Shown: positions 1 through 11,055 of the stretch, piece after piece
Position numbering within the stretch: position 1 is the first letter of the stretch
How the letters are laid out: the number at the start of each line of letters is the position of its first letter
Translations under genes and position numbers: made by a program
Assembly: GCF_030161615.1 (NCBI RefSeq)
Contig: NZ_BSUN01000001.1
Span: forward strand, 2,790,001 to 2,854,000
DNA from: Demequina litorisediminis
GTDB lineage: Bacteria > Actinomycetota > Actinomycetes > Actinomycetales > Demequinaceae
DNA length: 64,000 nt
Reading direction: 5' to 3'
Notes under the pieces: generated by a model
The model's input: the letters and a program-made list of their open reading frames with translations, nothing else
What the model was told of the DNA's origin: nothing
The model's database searches: none

Positions 1-14
1 ATGCCGGTGAACAT
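1..14 (-). CDS. ribE: Riboflavin synthase alpha chain, first codons only (partial)
   Basis: Only the start codon and the first residues (MFTGI) lie inside the window; the rest runs off the left edge. MFTGI(V/I) is the usual beginning of riboflavin synthase, which dismutates two 6,7-dimethyl-8-ribityllumazine molecules to riboflavin. The ATG overlaps the ribD stop in a TGATG arrangement, so the two are translationally coupled. The call rests on five residues plus the ribD neighbour. Confidence 0.7.
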
Positions 15-1056
15 CAGATTCCTCCATCAAGGTGAGCGATGACGAGTGTGTCGACGCCGAGGCGCGTCACGGTCACGTCCTGCCCTCTCAACGCATCCGC
101 CATGGTGCCGATTCCCAGATCGGACACCGCGCTGGGACCCGCGCCAAGCAGTGCAGGCGCGATGTACACATGAATCTCGTCAACCAGGCCTGCGCGAAGG
201 AAGGCGCTGAGAAGTGTAGGGCCTCCCTCGACGACAAGGGAGCGCGCCTCGCGGCTCCACAGCAGGTCGAGAACCTCGCGGGGGTCATGGCTCGCCACGG
301 CGACGGCGTTCTCGTCGCGCCAGACCGCACTGCATTCGGTCTCACGCGTGCCGACCACGACGCGCAACGGCTGGTGTCCCTGCTCCTGTCCACCGGGGCG
401 TGCCGAGAGCGAAGGATTGTCGGTGGCGACGGTGCCGGTACCGACGGCGATCGCATCGACGGTGCCACGGACCTGATGGGCGTGTTCGCGCGCGTCGTCG
501 CCGGTGATCCAAGGCTCGTGCCGTCCGCCGCGGCCATGCGCCCGTCGAGCGTGGCGGCCCACTTCGCAATGACATAGGGACGCCCGCGCTCCATCGCCTT
601 GCGCCAGCGCGCCGTCAGGGCCAGGGCTCCCCCGTGGGGAGTCAACGTTGCCGCGATGCCACGCGCGTTCAGCGTGTTCGCGCCGCGGGCCGACGCATCG
701 CCGGGGTCGGCGACGGCGAAGCGCACCTGGCCGATGCCAGCATTCGTCAGCGCGTCCACGCACGGTCCCGTGCGGCCCGTGTGGTTGCACGGCTCGAGGG
801 TGACATGCGCCGTGGCCCCCGACACGTCGTTGCCGCGTTCGCGGGCATCGGCCAGCGCGGCGACCTCGGCATGCGCGGTGCCAGCGCCGCGGTGCCAGCC
901 CTGCCCGAGGACGATGCCTTCCGCACCGGTGATGACGCAGCCCACGCGCGGGTTGGGACCGTAGGCGGGGCCGTTGCCCGCCAGCACGACGGCGAGGTCC
1001 ATGGCCTGGGCGTCGGTCAGCGTCTCGCGACCATCCGAGTCGTGTGCGACGGTCAT
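14..1056 (-). CDS. ribD: Bifunctional riboflavin biosynthesis deaminase/reductase RibD
   Basis: RibD deaminates the pyrimidine intermediate of riboflavin synthesis and then reduces its ribosyl side chain, in the cytosol. The N-terminal deaminase domain shows the zinc site: HAE at residues 62-64 and PCNHTGRTGPC at 89-99. The C-terminal reductase domain carries VVEGGPTLL. The frame breaks near position 511, where ACGAGCTGG (coding strand) appears with two extra bases. Removing them restores DGTSWITGDDARE and gives about 346 residues, normal for the family. The gene starts just after rpe (TGA C ATG spacing) and overlaps ribE, so rpe-ribD-ribE are probably one transcript. Confidence 0.93.
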
Positions 1057-1057
1057 G

Positions 1058-1719
1058 TCAGGCACGCGCCGCCGCCGCGAGGTCGCGCAGGGCGTTGACC
1101 TCGGCCGCCGGATCCGCGGCACCGTAGACGGCCGAGCCCGCGACGAAGACGTCGCCACCCGCCCTCGCCACGGTCTCAATCGTGTCGCGCGCGATTCCTC
1201 CGTCGGTCTGGATCCACAGATGGCTACCTGCGGCATCCGAGGCGTGGCGGAGAGTTGAAACCTTGGACATCATGTCCGGCATGAAGGCCTGCCCCCGAAT
1301 CCCGGCTCGACCGTCATCACCAGCACCATGTCGAACTCGACCAGGTCGTCCAGGATGACGTCGACGGGCGTTCCCGGCTTGAGGGCGACCGAGGCACGAG
1401 CGCCGAGCCGGCGAAGGTCGCGAGCGATGGCCCGCGGATCCTTCGCCGCCTCGTAGTGGAACGTCACCGATGCGGCACCGGCCTCCGCGTAACGCGGAGC
1501 CCAGTGATCGGGGTTCTCGATCATCAGGTGTGCGTCGATGGGCATCGGCGACACCTCGGCGATGCGCTCCACCACCGGCAGGCCGAGCGTCAGGTTGGGC
1601 ACAAAGTGACCGTCCATGACGTCAACGTGCAACCAGTCGGCGGTATCGACCTTGACGATCTCGGACTCGAGGTTCGCGAAGTCGGCGGACAGGATGGACG
1701 GGGCGATCTGCATACCCAT
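1058..1719 (-). CDS. rpe: Ribulose-phosphate 3-epimerase
   Basis: Interconverts D-ribulose 5-phosphate and D-xylulose 5-phosphate in the pentose phosphate pathway; its product pool also feeds riboflavin synthesis next door. Visible motifs: APSILSADF near residue 6, [12 protein letters not shown] at 31-42 (metal ligands), MTVEPGFGG, and DGGI for the phosphate. The frame breaks near 1297 in a run of five G, where FGGQAF needs one more base; this is a homopolymer lesion, not an AGCT one. Corrected length is about 220 residues, the normal size. MGMQIAPS is taken as the start; ATG six bases further in (MQIAPS) is an alternative. Confidence 0.93.
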
Positions 1720-1748
1720 GGCTCGAGCGTAGTGGAGCCGGGGCCGTC

Positions 1749-2692
1749 TCAGTCTCCGATCGGAGACTCGCCCGCCACCTTGCCGAGCCTCGCGCACGTG
1801 AGGCGGGTTCGCTCCCGCACGCGACACGGTTATTGCCGCGGCGCGTGCGGCGCGACGGACGGTCGAGGCGATCTGATCAACGCTTGCCTCGGCGAGCGTG
1901 GCACGGGCGTCGAGGCCGAGCAGTCCGGAGCGCAACATCCCGTCGATCAGCGCCGACATAAAGGAGTCACCGGCGCCGACGGTGTCGACCACGTCCACGC
2001 GGATGGGCTCCACGCGCACGGTCTCGCCGCCGATCGCGGCAAGGGAACCCTCCGCGCCAAGCGTCGCCACGCAGACCTTTGCCCCGAGCCTGCCCCAGTG
2101 CGCAAGCACCTCCTCGAGGCTGAGGTCTGGGTAGAGCCAGGCGATGTCCTCATCGCTGGCCTTGACCACGTCCGCGAGGCCGATGCACGACTCGGTCCGC
2201 GACACCACTTCGTCGCGCTCGCCGGCAAGGCTGGGACGGACGTTGGGGTCGTAGGCTCACCGTGCCACGGCGGCGCGCACGCGCGAGCAGTGCCACGACG
2301 GCATCGGCCCCAGGCGCGATATGAGACGCGATCGACCCGGCGTGGACGTGCGCGGCCGCATCGATCTCTGCCAGGTGATCACCGCTAAGGGTCCACGCGA
2401 TGTCGAAGTCGTACTCCGCCGCACCGTCTTCCTGAATCACGGCGCGCGCCGACGGCGTGCGTTCCACAGGGGCGGCGATGGTGCGCACCCCGGAGGCCGA
2501 GAGGTGATCGAGGATGAGCCGGCCGCCGTGGTCACGGGCCAACTGCGTGATGAACGTTGTGCTCTGCTGGAGCCGCGCGAGGCCCACGGCGACGTTGGCC
2601 GGGCTTCCTCCCGCGTGCTCGCTACGCACTCCCGAGCGCGCCTCGACAACGTCGAGCACGCTCTCTCCGATGACAACGGTCCGCGAACTCAT
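1749..2692 (-). CDS. PfkB-family sugar kinase, probably fructokinase
   Basis: Ribokinase-superfamily kinase that phosphorylates a sugar with ATP. The first PfkB signature ([14 protein letters not shown], about residues 28-41) and the catalytic DTVGAGDSF motif near residue 245 are both present. Last gene of the mannoside operon, overlapping the isomerase gene in ATGA. After beta-mannosidase and an AGE-family isomerase, a fructokinase would complete mannose to fructose to fructose 6-phosphate; this role is inferred from context. One-base insertions at AGCT sites near 2258 (SYDPNVRP restored) and 1784 break the frame. After the second is corrected the protein ends [10 protein letters not shown], about 313 residues, instead of running on into rpe. 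Confidence 0.85.
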
Positions 2693-3923
2693 GAGAGGCC
2701 TCCGACGGCGACGAGCGCCGCAGCGAATGACGGGACGAGTGGCAGGTCCTGAATGAGTGCCGCCTGGTAGGCGTGGTACGCATCAGGCTTGCCCGGCCAC
2801 ACCGTGCCGGCAGGCACGTTGTGAGCGTCGGCTCGTGATGCCACGAGCCGCCTCGGTGGTCAACGAGGAACGAGTCAACGTAGGCCCACCAGCGCGACAG
2901 GTCGGCGCTGTAGCGCGCCTCGCCCGTGATGGCGAACAAGGCCTGAGCGGCCCCGATGGCCTCGGCGGCCACCCAGTGCATGCGCTCGCGGACCACGGGC
3001 TCTCCCCGCCAGTCCGTGGTGTACACGAATCCGTCAGCGCCGTCACGAGCCCAGCCGTCCGCGACCGCGGTGGCGTACAGAGCACGTGCGGCGTCAACGA
3101 GGCCCTCGGGCGCCGAGCGGCCGAGCGTGGCATCGCTGGCAAGGAGTAGCCGAGCCCACTCGAGCCCGTGACCGACCGTCGCGCCGTAGGGGCGGAACGG
3201 ATCCGCAGGCTTGTCGCGGTGGTGTTCGAGCATCGGGTTCCAGTGCTCGTCAAAGTGCTCGGGGATGCGCCACTCGTTCGCCGCTGCCCATTGCGCGACG
3301 CGGGCACCGATACGGCCCGCGCGCTCGTGCCACCGGTGGTCGTGCGTGATGTCGCCCGCGGCGAGGTACGCCTCGACGGTGTGCATGTTGGCGTTGACGC
3401 CGCGATAGGTGTCGAGCGTGGTCCAGTCCGCGTTCCACTCCTCGAGAGAGAGGCCTTCGGGCTCGTCCCAGAAGCGGGTCTCCGAGACGGCGAGCGCGTT
3501 GGACAGCAGCGCCTCGGCACCCTCGATACCCGCCGCCACCGCAGAGGACGCCGCAAGGATCACAAACGCATGGCCGTACGCCTGCTTGGCGGTGTCCGTT
3601 GCCTTGCCGTCATCGAGGCGTGCGTACCAGCCGCCGTTGACCGCGTCCTGGAGCGGCCCGGTCAGCGCCTCCACGCCGTGCGCCGCGAGGGCGCGCAGAT
3701 CGTCCAGGCTGGGACCGTCAGATCGAGGAGCCTCACCCGCGAGCACGCCGAGCGACGCCACATGCGTCATCCGGCACGTGATCCACAACTGCGTGCCACG
3801 CGAGGCATCGACGCCAGTCGTCGTCTGCGCCCAGCCGAAGCCATCGTCGACACGGGCGGCAGCGACGAAGCGCAGGAGGTCGGCCCGCTGAGCGGCCCGG
3901 TAGCCCGCGTCCCCTGCCGTCAT
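2689..3923 (-). CDS. AGE-family (N-acylglucosamine 2-epimerase) sugar isomerase, probably mannose isomerase
   Basis: An (alpha/alpha)6-barrel sugar epimerase/isomerase. Recognisable stretches are MHTVEAYLAAGD, EHFDEHWNP, RPYGATVGHGLEWARLLL and, at the C-terminus, GSWHHELDAHNVPAG followed by WPGKPDAYHAYQA. In mannoside loci such proteins convert mannose to fructose; mannobiose 2-epimerase is the main alternative, and the sequence alone does not settle it. The frame breaks near 2835, where GAGCTCGAC has lost a T to read GAGCCGAC. Correcting it extends the protein to the ATGA overlap with the kinase (about 411 residues). The start ATG overlaps the beta-mannosidase stop, so translation is coupled. 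Confidence 0.85.
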
Positions 3924-6406
3924 CGGGCAAACTCCGCGACGGCCACGTCCACCGACGTCCCGGCGACGACGTGCGACGCCCAGCGCTCAGGAGCGATGTC
4001 GGCGACCGCAGCGGCACGTACCGTGGCCTCGTGGGTCTCCCCCGGCAGCAGCGTCACAGCTGTCCGGTGATCGTGGCATCGGCCAGCGCCTCGTCGACCT
4101 CCGCAAGCAGGACCAGGTCACGTACCAGCGTCACCGCGGTGAAACGCAGGGTGGCGACTTCGCCGTCAACGCGGACATCGGACAACTCGATGCGTGCAGT
4201 CGGGTGCGACAACTCAAGGTCGGGAACGATCCAGCGTGTACCGCGCACTCCGCCGGCGTCGACCACGACGGCCGCAGCGCCAGCGGGAATGCTCGAGGGC
4301 TCGATGACCCAGTGCCCGTCGGAGGGAACCGTCACGTCGCGGTGGTCTTCCACCAGCACCGAGCCCGCCTCATCCACCACGCGTACCGTCAGCGGTGCCA
4401 CCCAGGCCTCGGGCAGGTCGTTGACGAGCGTCAATCCCGTGGCCGTGCCATCGGCAGTGATGATCACGGCGCGGGGCGCCATCACCTGCGCCGACGCATG
4501 CCAGCCGAGCCTTGCGCTTGCCCGCGACGTCGAGCACCGCCCACGACAGGGCGGGCCAGCAGTCATCGAGCCTGCCACCACAAGGCACCCGAGCAGGTGT
4601 CGTGAAGCGAGCGGAAACGGCCGATTGCCGCGAGAATCGCGCGCGCCTGCATGGTGAGTCGTGAAGTACCAGCCCTTGCCATCCGTGGGAAGGTGCGGAA
4701 CGTGGTCGCCGATGCCGCGCGCGAGCGCAGCCATGCCCTCGGGGTGCTTCTGCAGGCGGTGCACAGCGGGGTCGGTAGGACCGTCGGGGCTGCCACCCAC
4801 GCCGCGCGCGAGGGTGGGCCATGCGGCAGGTGCCTGCCAGCCAAACTCCGCGGCGAAGCGGGAACGCTTCTCCTCGAACACGGTGTAGTCGAGCCTGGTT
4901 CCAGGTGTCCCAATGGTGCGTGGGGCCCTGCGTCTGGTCGTTCGGGTGCACGCTGCGGTCAGGCGAGAACGGCGATCCGGGAATGTACGGACGGTGCGGA
5001 TCGAGGACGGCGAGGCCCTCGGGGATCACCTCGTAATACAGGTGCTCGCCCCAGGCACCGTCGGGGCCGAGGGCCTCCTTCCAGCCCCAGTCCTCGTAGC
5101 CCCACAGGTTCTCGTTGCAGCCGCACCAGAGCACGAGCGACGCGCGGTGACCCACGCGACCCACGGCATCGGCCACTTCGCGGCGCACCGAGTCGAGCCT
5201 GGTGCTCGTCTTCGGCGTAGGCGGCGCAGGCGAACGAGAAGTCCTGCCAGACCATCACGCCCAGGCTCGTCGCACAGGTCATAGAAGTCGTCGGACTCGA
5301 CCACTCCGCCGCCCCAGACGCGCAACATGTTCGCGCCGGTGGCAACGGCCTCCTCGATGAGGTGGCGCAGGTGCGAGCGCTCGATGCGCTCCGGCAGGAC
5401 GTCCGCGGGAATCCAGTTGAACCCTCGGGCCCAGACCCGCGAGCCGTTGACGTGGATCTCGAACGACGTACCCGCGTCATCGGGCTCCTGAACGACCGCG
5501 ACAGAGCGGAAGCCGACGCGACGCGTGACCAGATCGAGCGCCTCACCGGCAGCATCGAGCAGCGTGAGCTCGACGTCGTACAGCGCCTGCTCTCCCCTGC
5601 CGACGACGTCCCAACGCCGTGCCTCAGCAACGGCGGCGTCGATGGACGCGACACCCTCCGTCACGGCGACGCGCTCCTGGATCAGGCTCGTCGTCGCCGT
5701 CGAGGACGCACACCAGCACGGACGACGCTTCGCCCGCGATCTCGACGGCGCCCGTCAGGCGCGCGCCGCCCTCCCACAGGGCGCTCAGTCGCACGCCGCT
5801 CAGACGTGCCACGGGCGTACGCTCCACGACAGCGGCACGGAACAGTCCGGCGGTGATGGTGGTGGGGCCCCAGTCCCAGCCAAACGAGCAGGCCATCTTG
5901 CGGACCTGGTTGTACGGAATCTCGTACATGTCGGCACGCGGCAGAGGGTTCACCGCCTGGTTCTCGCGCGCCACGGCCTCGGCCGGCGCGAGCTCGATCT
6001 CGACGTTCCAGGCGCCAGGAGCGTTGTCCACGCCGAGCGGTACCCGCCACGCGTGGAACATGTCGTCCGTCGTGAGCACCTCGACGCCATCAACCCGCAC
6101 GGTGCCGAAGGTGTCGACACCTTCGAGCACGAGCGTCACGTCGGCACCGGCACCGGTGCGCGCGACCTCAGTGCGGTACATCCAGGTGGACTGGGCGGCC
6201 CACTCCACGTCAGCCTCGTGGCCATCGACGGTGACGTCGGTGGCGAGGCCACGCTCGATGAGCGCACCCAGCACAGAACCAGGCACGGCCACGCCGATGC
6301 CCCCGGTGAGGGCATCGATCACGGAGCCCGGCGCCGATGGCGCTGCGTGCGTGAGGTCGAGGGTCCAGCGGGTCTGCGGGGTACGGGTCGCCTGGCGGGC
6401 GGTCAC
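3920..6406 (-). CDS. Beta-mannosidase, glycoside hydrolase family 2
   Basis: Releases mannose from the non-reducing end of beta-mannosides, acting in the cytosol since no signal peptide is visible. After the N-terminal sugar-binding and Ig-like domains, the barrel carries RVWGGGVVESDDFYDLCDE, the acid/base glutamate in LVLWCGCNEN (about residue 428) and the nucleophile in FAAEFGWQAP (about 517). This is the most damaged gene here: lesions lie near 5687, 5268, 5198, 4896, 4577 and 4510 (one-base insertions), 4652 (five bases lost at a presumed AGCTC) and 4060 (one base lost). Their net effect is zero and the corrected gene is about 828 residues. GTG start overlaps the permease stop. Confidence 0.9.
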
Positions 6407-7228
6407 TTGGTGGCTCCCTGGGTCATGCCGGCGTAGATGTAGCGCTGCATCGAAAGGAAGATGATGACGGTCGGAATGATCGCGATGACCACACCGGCTG
6501 CCACGATCTGCCACTGAGCGCCCAGCGGGCCGGACGAGAAGCGGAACAGCGAGGTCGACACGGTGCCGAGGTCGCTGGAGGGCATGTAAAGGAAGGGAAT
6601 GTAGAACTCGTTGTACGCGGCGAAGCCCTTGATGATCACCACCGTAGCGATGGCGGGCTTAAGCAGCGGGAAGATCACCTGCCAGAAGATGCGCAGGTTG
6701 CCGGCTCCCTCGAGGCGTGCGGCCTCGTCGAGCTCCTTCGGAATCGCCCTGATGAACTGCAGGAAGATGTAGATGGAGATGATGTCGGTGCCGAGGAACA
6801 GCACGATCGCGGCCCAGCGGGTGTTGTAGAGCCCGAGCGCGTTGACCACCTGGAACGTCGCCACCTGTGTCGTCACGGCGGGGACGAGCACCGCCAGCAG
6901 GAAGGCGCCGAGCACGATCTTGCGGCCGCGGAAGTCGAAGCGGTCAATCGCGAAGGCGGTCATCGCGCCGATGATCACCGTTCCGGTGATGGCCACGATC
7001 AGGATGATCCCGGTGTTGAGGAAGCCCTGGAGCATCTTGCCGTCGGTCCACGCGGTGACGTAGTTATCGAAGGTCCACTCGGAGGGCAGGGCGAAGGGGC
7101 CCGTGTCGGCGAGCCTCGCGGCCGGTCTTGAAGGACGCGAGGAAGATGGTCACGAGCGGCAGCAGCGTGACGATGGATCCGACCACCAGGGTCGTGTATT
7201 TGAAGCCTGAGAAGACAGCGTGCTTCAT
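6403..7228 (-). CDS. Sugar ABC transporter permease, MalG type
   Basis: Second inner-membrane permease of the mannoside importer, about 274 residues with six expected membrane helices. The segment EELDEAARLEGAGN is the EAA loop that contacts the ATPase. A one-base insertion near 7115 (GREL at GAGCTC read as GAGGCTC) separates the first helix from the rest. It follows the first permease by a single base and its stop overlaps the beta-mannosidase GTG. No ATPase subunit is encoded here, which is normal for this importer family: a shared MsiK-type ATPase elsewhere usually serves it (inference from family knowledge). Confidence 0.92.
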
Positions 7229-7229
7229 G

Positions 7230-8162
7230 TCAGTTGCCCTTCTCTTCAGGCACGAGGCGGCGTTGAATGACGGTCACGATGAGCACGATGGCGAGGAGGA
7301 CCACCGCCATGGCCGATGCGAGGCCTGTCTTTCTTACTCGAACGCATAGTCAATGGTTTGAATCACGAAGGTTTCGGAGCCGTTTGCTCCGCCTGTCATG
7401 ACGTAGGGAATCTCGAAGACCGAGAGGGAGCCGGAGATTGCGAGGATGAACGTGAGGCTCACCACGGGGCGAATGGACGGCAGGATGATGTGGCGGAACT
7501 GCTGCCACTTGTCCGCTCCGTCGAGGCCTGCTGCCTCGTAGAGCGTGGGGTCGATCGACTGGATCGCGCCAAGAAACAGCACGAAGTTGAGACCCATGTA
7601 CCGCCACACGGACGTGCCCGCGAGCGAGAAGTTGATGATGTCCGGATCGCCGAGCCACAGCCTGCTGGAACTGCTCGAGCCCGAAGTAGGCGAGCGTGGC
7701 GTCCAGGGTGCCACCGGGGCGGAAGAAGTACAGGAACGTGAAGCCGATGGCGACACCGTTGATGAGGTACGGGAAGAACAGGATGCCCTTGAAGAGGTTC
7801 CTGAACCGCGTGCTAAACGACAGGATGGTCGCGAAGTACAGCGCGAGTCCCAGTGGATGAACGACGCAAAGAAGTAGTACAGCGAGACGAAGAACACCCG
7901 GAACAGTTCGGGACGGGTGAAGAGCCTCGATGTAGTTCTCGAACCCCAGCCACGTCTTGTCCTTGGAGATGCCGTTCCACTCGGTCAGGGAGTACCAGAA
8001 CATGTTCACCACGGGGATGAACGTGAACGTGGCGAGCAATGCGAGGGGGACGATCAGGAACAGCCACGGCGTGATCCGCTGCGTCAGCGGCTTCTTGCTG
8101 CGGGGCCGTTCACGCCACGCCTGAATGGCGCGAGGGCGTACGGGTGAGGTGAAGGATGACAT
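7230..8162 (-). CDS. Sugar ABC transporter permease, MalF type
   Basis: First permease of the importer, about 310 residues. It starts MSSFTSPVRP, has a cytoplasmic basic N-terminus, then helices such as ITPWLFLIVPLALLATF and the EAA loop LYEAAGLDGADK. Four lesions: insertions at AGCT near 7928 (YIELFTRPELFRV restored) and 7668 (EQFQQLWLGD), a lost G near 7850 (CAGCTG read as CACTG) and a lost base near 7335 (YAFEYRKTGLASAM) with no AGCT in sight. The net change is zero, so the two ends are in the same frame although the middle is not. A strong hairpin separates it from the binding-protein gene upstream. Confidence 0.9.
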
Positions 8163-8204
8163 GCGTGCTCCGGTTGTTCGCGGGCTGCTTTGCCTCGCTG
8201 GGGT

Positions 8205-8243
8205 CCGTGTGTGCCCCCGGGGAGATCCCGGGGGCACACACGG
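8205..8243 (-). promoter_or_regulatory. Intercistronic hairpin between binding-protein and permease genes
   Basis: A perfect 17-base-pair stem (8205-8221 with 8227-8243) and five-base loop GAGAT lies between the solute-binding-protein stop and the first permease start. Such stem-loops commonly follow the binding-protein gene in sugar ABC operons. There they protect the upstream mRNA or cause partial termination, so that the binding protein is made in excess. Confidence 0.8.
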
Positions 8244-8255
8244 CTTGGTGCTGGG

Positions 8256-9592
8256 TTAGCCTGCGGCGACGTCCGCGCGGCCAGCGGCCCACTTGGCGTT
8301 CAGGTCCGCGAAGATGTCCTCCTTGGACTCGTCACGGGCGCCACGAGCGGCGTCGACGATGCGCTGACGGTAGTCGGCGCTCCACAGGCCGATCTCCGAG
8401 GCGGTGTCGATGTCGTTCACTAGGCTCTCCTGGCCAGCGGGGGCCGGGTTCAGGCTCGATGTACTCGACGCCTGCGGCCTCAAAGTCCGCCAGGGTGTCG
8501 GGGGTCGGACCGTCGAGGCGGGGCGAGATGCCACCCTGGCTCGCGGCGTAGCCGGACTCGTCAGCGAACCACTCGATCCAGGCGCGCGCGGCGTCCTTGT
8601 TCTCGGAGTTCACGTTGATGGCATTCTTGTAGTCACCCGAGGTCACCGAGTGGAAGGTGCCGTCAACCTGCGCGGGGAACGGCATGTAGCCGATGTCCGC
8701 GGCGTCGTCAGCGGCGTCCTGCATCTGGGTGATGGCCCACGAGCCGAGCACCATCGCACCGATCTTGCCGGTGCCGAGGTCCGACTTCGACTGCTCCCAG
8801 TTGGTCGTGGTCGGGTCGGTCTCGGTGAGGCCGGCGGCAACCGCGTCGAACAGGAGCGAGTCCATGACGTAGTGGTCCGAGCCCTCGGTCCACGGGGCGT
8901 CGGTCTGCGTCATCTCGTTGACGTAGTCGGGGTTCGCGGTGATCTCACCACGGTTGGACTCCCACTGCGTGAGGGGCCAGCCATCGGCGTAGTTCGTGTA
9001 CAGCGGGGTCGCCTCGGTGTTGTCGGCGATGGCCTGCAGGTCCGCGATGAACTCGTCGGAGGTGGTGGGCAGGTCGGTGATGCCCGCTGCCTCCCAGACG
9101 GCCTTGTTGTAGACGATGCCGTTGGCGTTGCCGGTGATGGCGATGCCGTAGGACTGGCCGTCGTAGTTCATTTCGGTCGAAATGAAGCGGTACTCCTTCG
9201 AGAGCCTCCTCGACCGTGCCCAGGGGCTCGAAGAAGTCGGGGAGGTCGGAAGCCTTGACCGAGTTGGGGATGAGGAGGACGTCGCCGTAGTCGGCGGTGC
9301 TCATGCGGGTGGTGACCTCGCCCTCGTAGTCCGTGATGGCCTCGAACGTCACCTCGACGTCGGGGTACACGGCCTCGAACTCGGTCTTGTAGTCCTGGAA
9401 CACCGTGTCGACGATGTCGGTGCGGTTGGTCAGGACGGTGATCTCACCGGAGATGTCCTGAGCCTCAGCCGACGTGCCGGCGGTGTTGCTGGTGCTGCTG
9501 CTCGACTCGGGTTCCGAGTCCGAACCACATGCAGCGAGGCCCAGCGACAGGCCGGCAACGCCGAATGCGGCGGCCATGGTGCGAATCTTCAT
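8256..9592 (-). CDS. Sugar ABC transporter solute-binding lipoprotein
   Basis: Extracellular substrate receptor of the mannoside importer, anchored by lipid. MKIRTMAAAFGVAGLSLGLAAC ends in a lipobox (LAAC) with the cysteine near residue 22, followed by a Ser/Glu/Thr linker. The mature part resembles family-1 sugar-binding proteins (GIVYNKAVWEAAGI, ADGWPLTQWE). One-base insertions at AGCT sites near 9212 (VEELSKEYRF restored) and 8452 (EYIELNPAPAGQ) break the frame; corrected length about 444 residues. It is first in the operon, preceded by a GAGGGAAAG ribosome-binding site and two LacI-type operator copies. The ligand is inferred to be a manno-oligosaccharide from the neighbouring hydrolases. 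Confidence 0.9.
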
Positions 9593-9662
9593 TGATCTTT
9601 CCCTCTCTTGCTCGTCGCCCGCAGCGTCGCTGCGGCGGGTCGCGAGTGCGACGTTTGGAACT

Positions 9663-9675
9663 TTAACGATTAAGT
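9663..9675 (+). promoter_or_regulatory. LacI-family operator copy 1 (TTAACGATTAAGT)
   Basis: Core AACGATTAAG, centred on the CG at 9667-9668. It matches the inverted copy at 9719-9729 and the copy in front of the mannanase gene. The location, about 70 bases upstream of the binding-protein start codon, fits repression of the mannoside operon by the adjacent LacI protein. Confidence 0.7.
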
Positions 9676-9718
9676 CACGCTTCAGCAACGGCCAGAACCC
9701 CTTGAGTCCATGGTGTTA

Positions 9719-9729
9719 CTTAATCGTTA
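9719..9729 (-). promoter_or_regulatory. LacI-family operator copy 2 (CTTAATCGTTA)
   Basis: Inverted repeat of copy 1, with centres 58 bases apart, close to a whole number of helical turns. A pair of sites on the same face of the helix is the usual setting for cooperative binding or looping by LacI-type dimers. Confidence 0.7.
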
Positions 9730-9919
9730 CAGTAGCGTGAACTGCGGTCGGTGGCGACCGTGAGCGGCCCCTGTGCTCATGGGGCGACGGCGAGGTGCAG
9801 ATTGACCTGGCGGGATAGTCGACGCGACTGCTAGGAGGACACCACCTCAACGCAAGGTGGCATGACGCAGCACGGCCCGCGGTCGCCCTCGGGTGGTCCT
9901 TGAGGAACCTGCGGCGGAC

Positions 9920-10963
9920 CTAGGCGCGCGGGGCGCGTCCGAGCGAACCGCGCTCGACAAGGGTGGCTGTCGAGGTGCGCACGCTCTGCGTGACGCCGTC
10001 GCCGTCAACGAGGCGCAGGAGCGTCCGCGCGGCGTCTTCGCCATACGCGAGGATGTCGCGCCGCAGCGCGCTGAGCGGTGGGTCCGACAGGCGACACAGG
10101 GGCGAGTCGTCCCACGCGAGAATCGAGAGGTCATCGGGCACGCGCACGCCGCGCGCCGTGGCGGCACGGACGGCACCGACGGCCGTCAGGTCATTGTCGA
10201 ACAGGATCGCCGTGGGCGGCTCGTCCCGCGCAAGGAGGTCCTCACACGCGGTGACACCGGCCTGAAGCGAGTAGTCGGTGTTGACCTCGGCCACCACGTC
10301 CATACCCAGGCTCCGCGCCGATCTCGAGCATGGCTGCGGAGCGCACCCGGGTGTGAACGAAGGCTCTCGGGGCCGGCCACGTGAGCGACACGCCGGTGGC
10401 CCAGCTCGGCGATGCGCCGCATGGCGGCGCGCGCCGCCCCGGCATCGTCCGACCCGACTGCGGCAAAGTCGCGCGCGTAGGCGGGCTCACCGACGACGAC
10501 AGCGGGCAGGCCGATGTCCTCGAGAATGTCGAGCCGCGGGTCGTCGATCGCGAGGTCCGTGAGGAAGATGCCGTCCACACGGTTAGCCGACCACCACTCG
10601 CGGTAGGTCTTGGCCTCACGATCGGGATCTGGGGTCACCTGCAGCAGAAGCGCGTAGCCGCGGTCGGAAAGCACTTCCTCGATACCTGCCACGAAGGTCA
10701 TGAAGAACGGCTCGATACCCAGCATGGCGGGCTCACGAGTAATGACGAGGCCCACGGTCGCGGTGCCACCGCCGCGCAAGGCGCGCGCAGCGGCGCTAGG
10801 CGCCCACCCGAGCCTCCTTGGCAACAGCGAGAATGCGAGCGCGTGTCTCGTCCGAGACTCCCGGCCTGCCGTTCAGCGCGTAGGACACCGCGCCGGCGGA
10901 CACGCCGGTGCGCTGCGCGATCTGCGCGATCGTCGGGCGTCCTCGCCCAATACGGCCAGCCAT
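9920..10963 (-). CDS. LacI-family transcriptional regulator of the mannoside locus
   Basis: The N-terminal helix-turn-helix (PTIAQIAQRTGVSAGAVSYAL, read in two parts, residues about 10-30) and hinge (PSAAARALRGGG) are followed by a periplasmic-binding-protein-like effector domain (TVGLVIT, AILFDNDLTAVGAV, SILAWDDSPL). Three one-base insertions at AGCT sites near 10813 (AKELGWAPS restored), 10364 (GPESFVHTRVRS) and 10311 (GAELGMDVVAEV) break it; corrected length about 346 residues. It lies between the two transcription units it probably controls and is divergent from the GH113-like gene. The inducer is presumably mannose or a manno-oligosaccharide (inference). Confidence 0.9.
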
Positions 10964-11055
10964 GCCGATCCTTCCTTCCCGATGCCCCCTGATATGTGCC
11001 AGGCCCCACCCTATCCATAGAGGTCGTCCTCGGCGCGCAGGCTACGGTAGGAGCA

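Larger units (their letters stand above)
9593..9919. promoter_or_regulatory. Control region of the mannoside operon
   Basis: This non-coding stretch of about 330 bases lies between the binding-protein start and the end of the LacI-type gene. It holds two inverted operator copies (entered separately). Near 9838-9866 there is a small hairpin with arms CCACCT and AGGTGG, which may terminate the regulator transcript. I see no convincing open reading frame. Confidence 0.6.

Noticed and set aside
8256..8266. GCAGGCTAA at the end of the binding-protein gene as an altered GCAGCTAA
   Set aside because: Correcting it would remove the stop and read into the intercistronic hairpin. The natural ending DVAAG followed by the hairpin is more likely.
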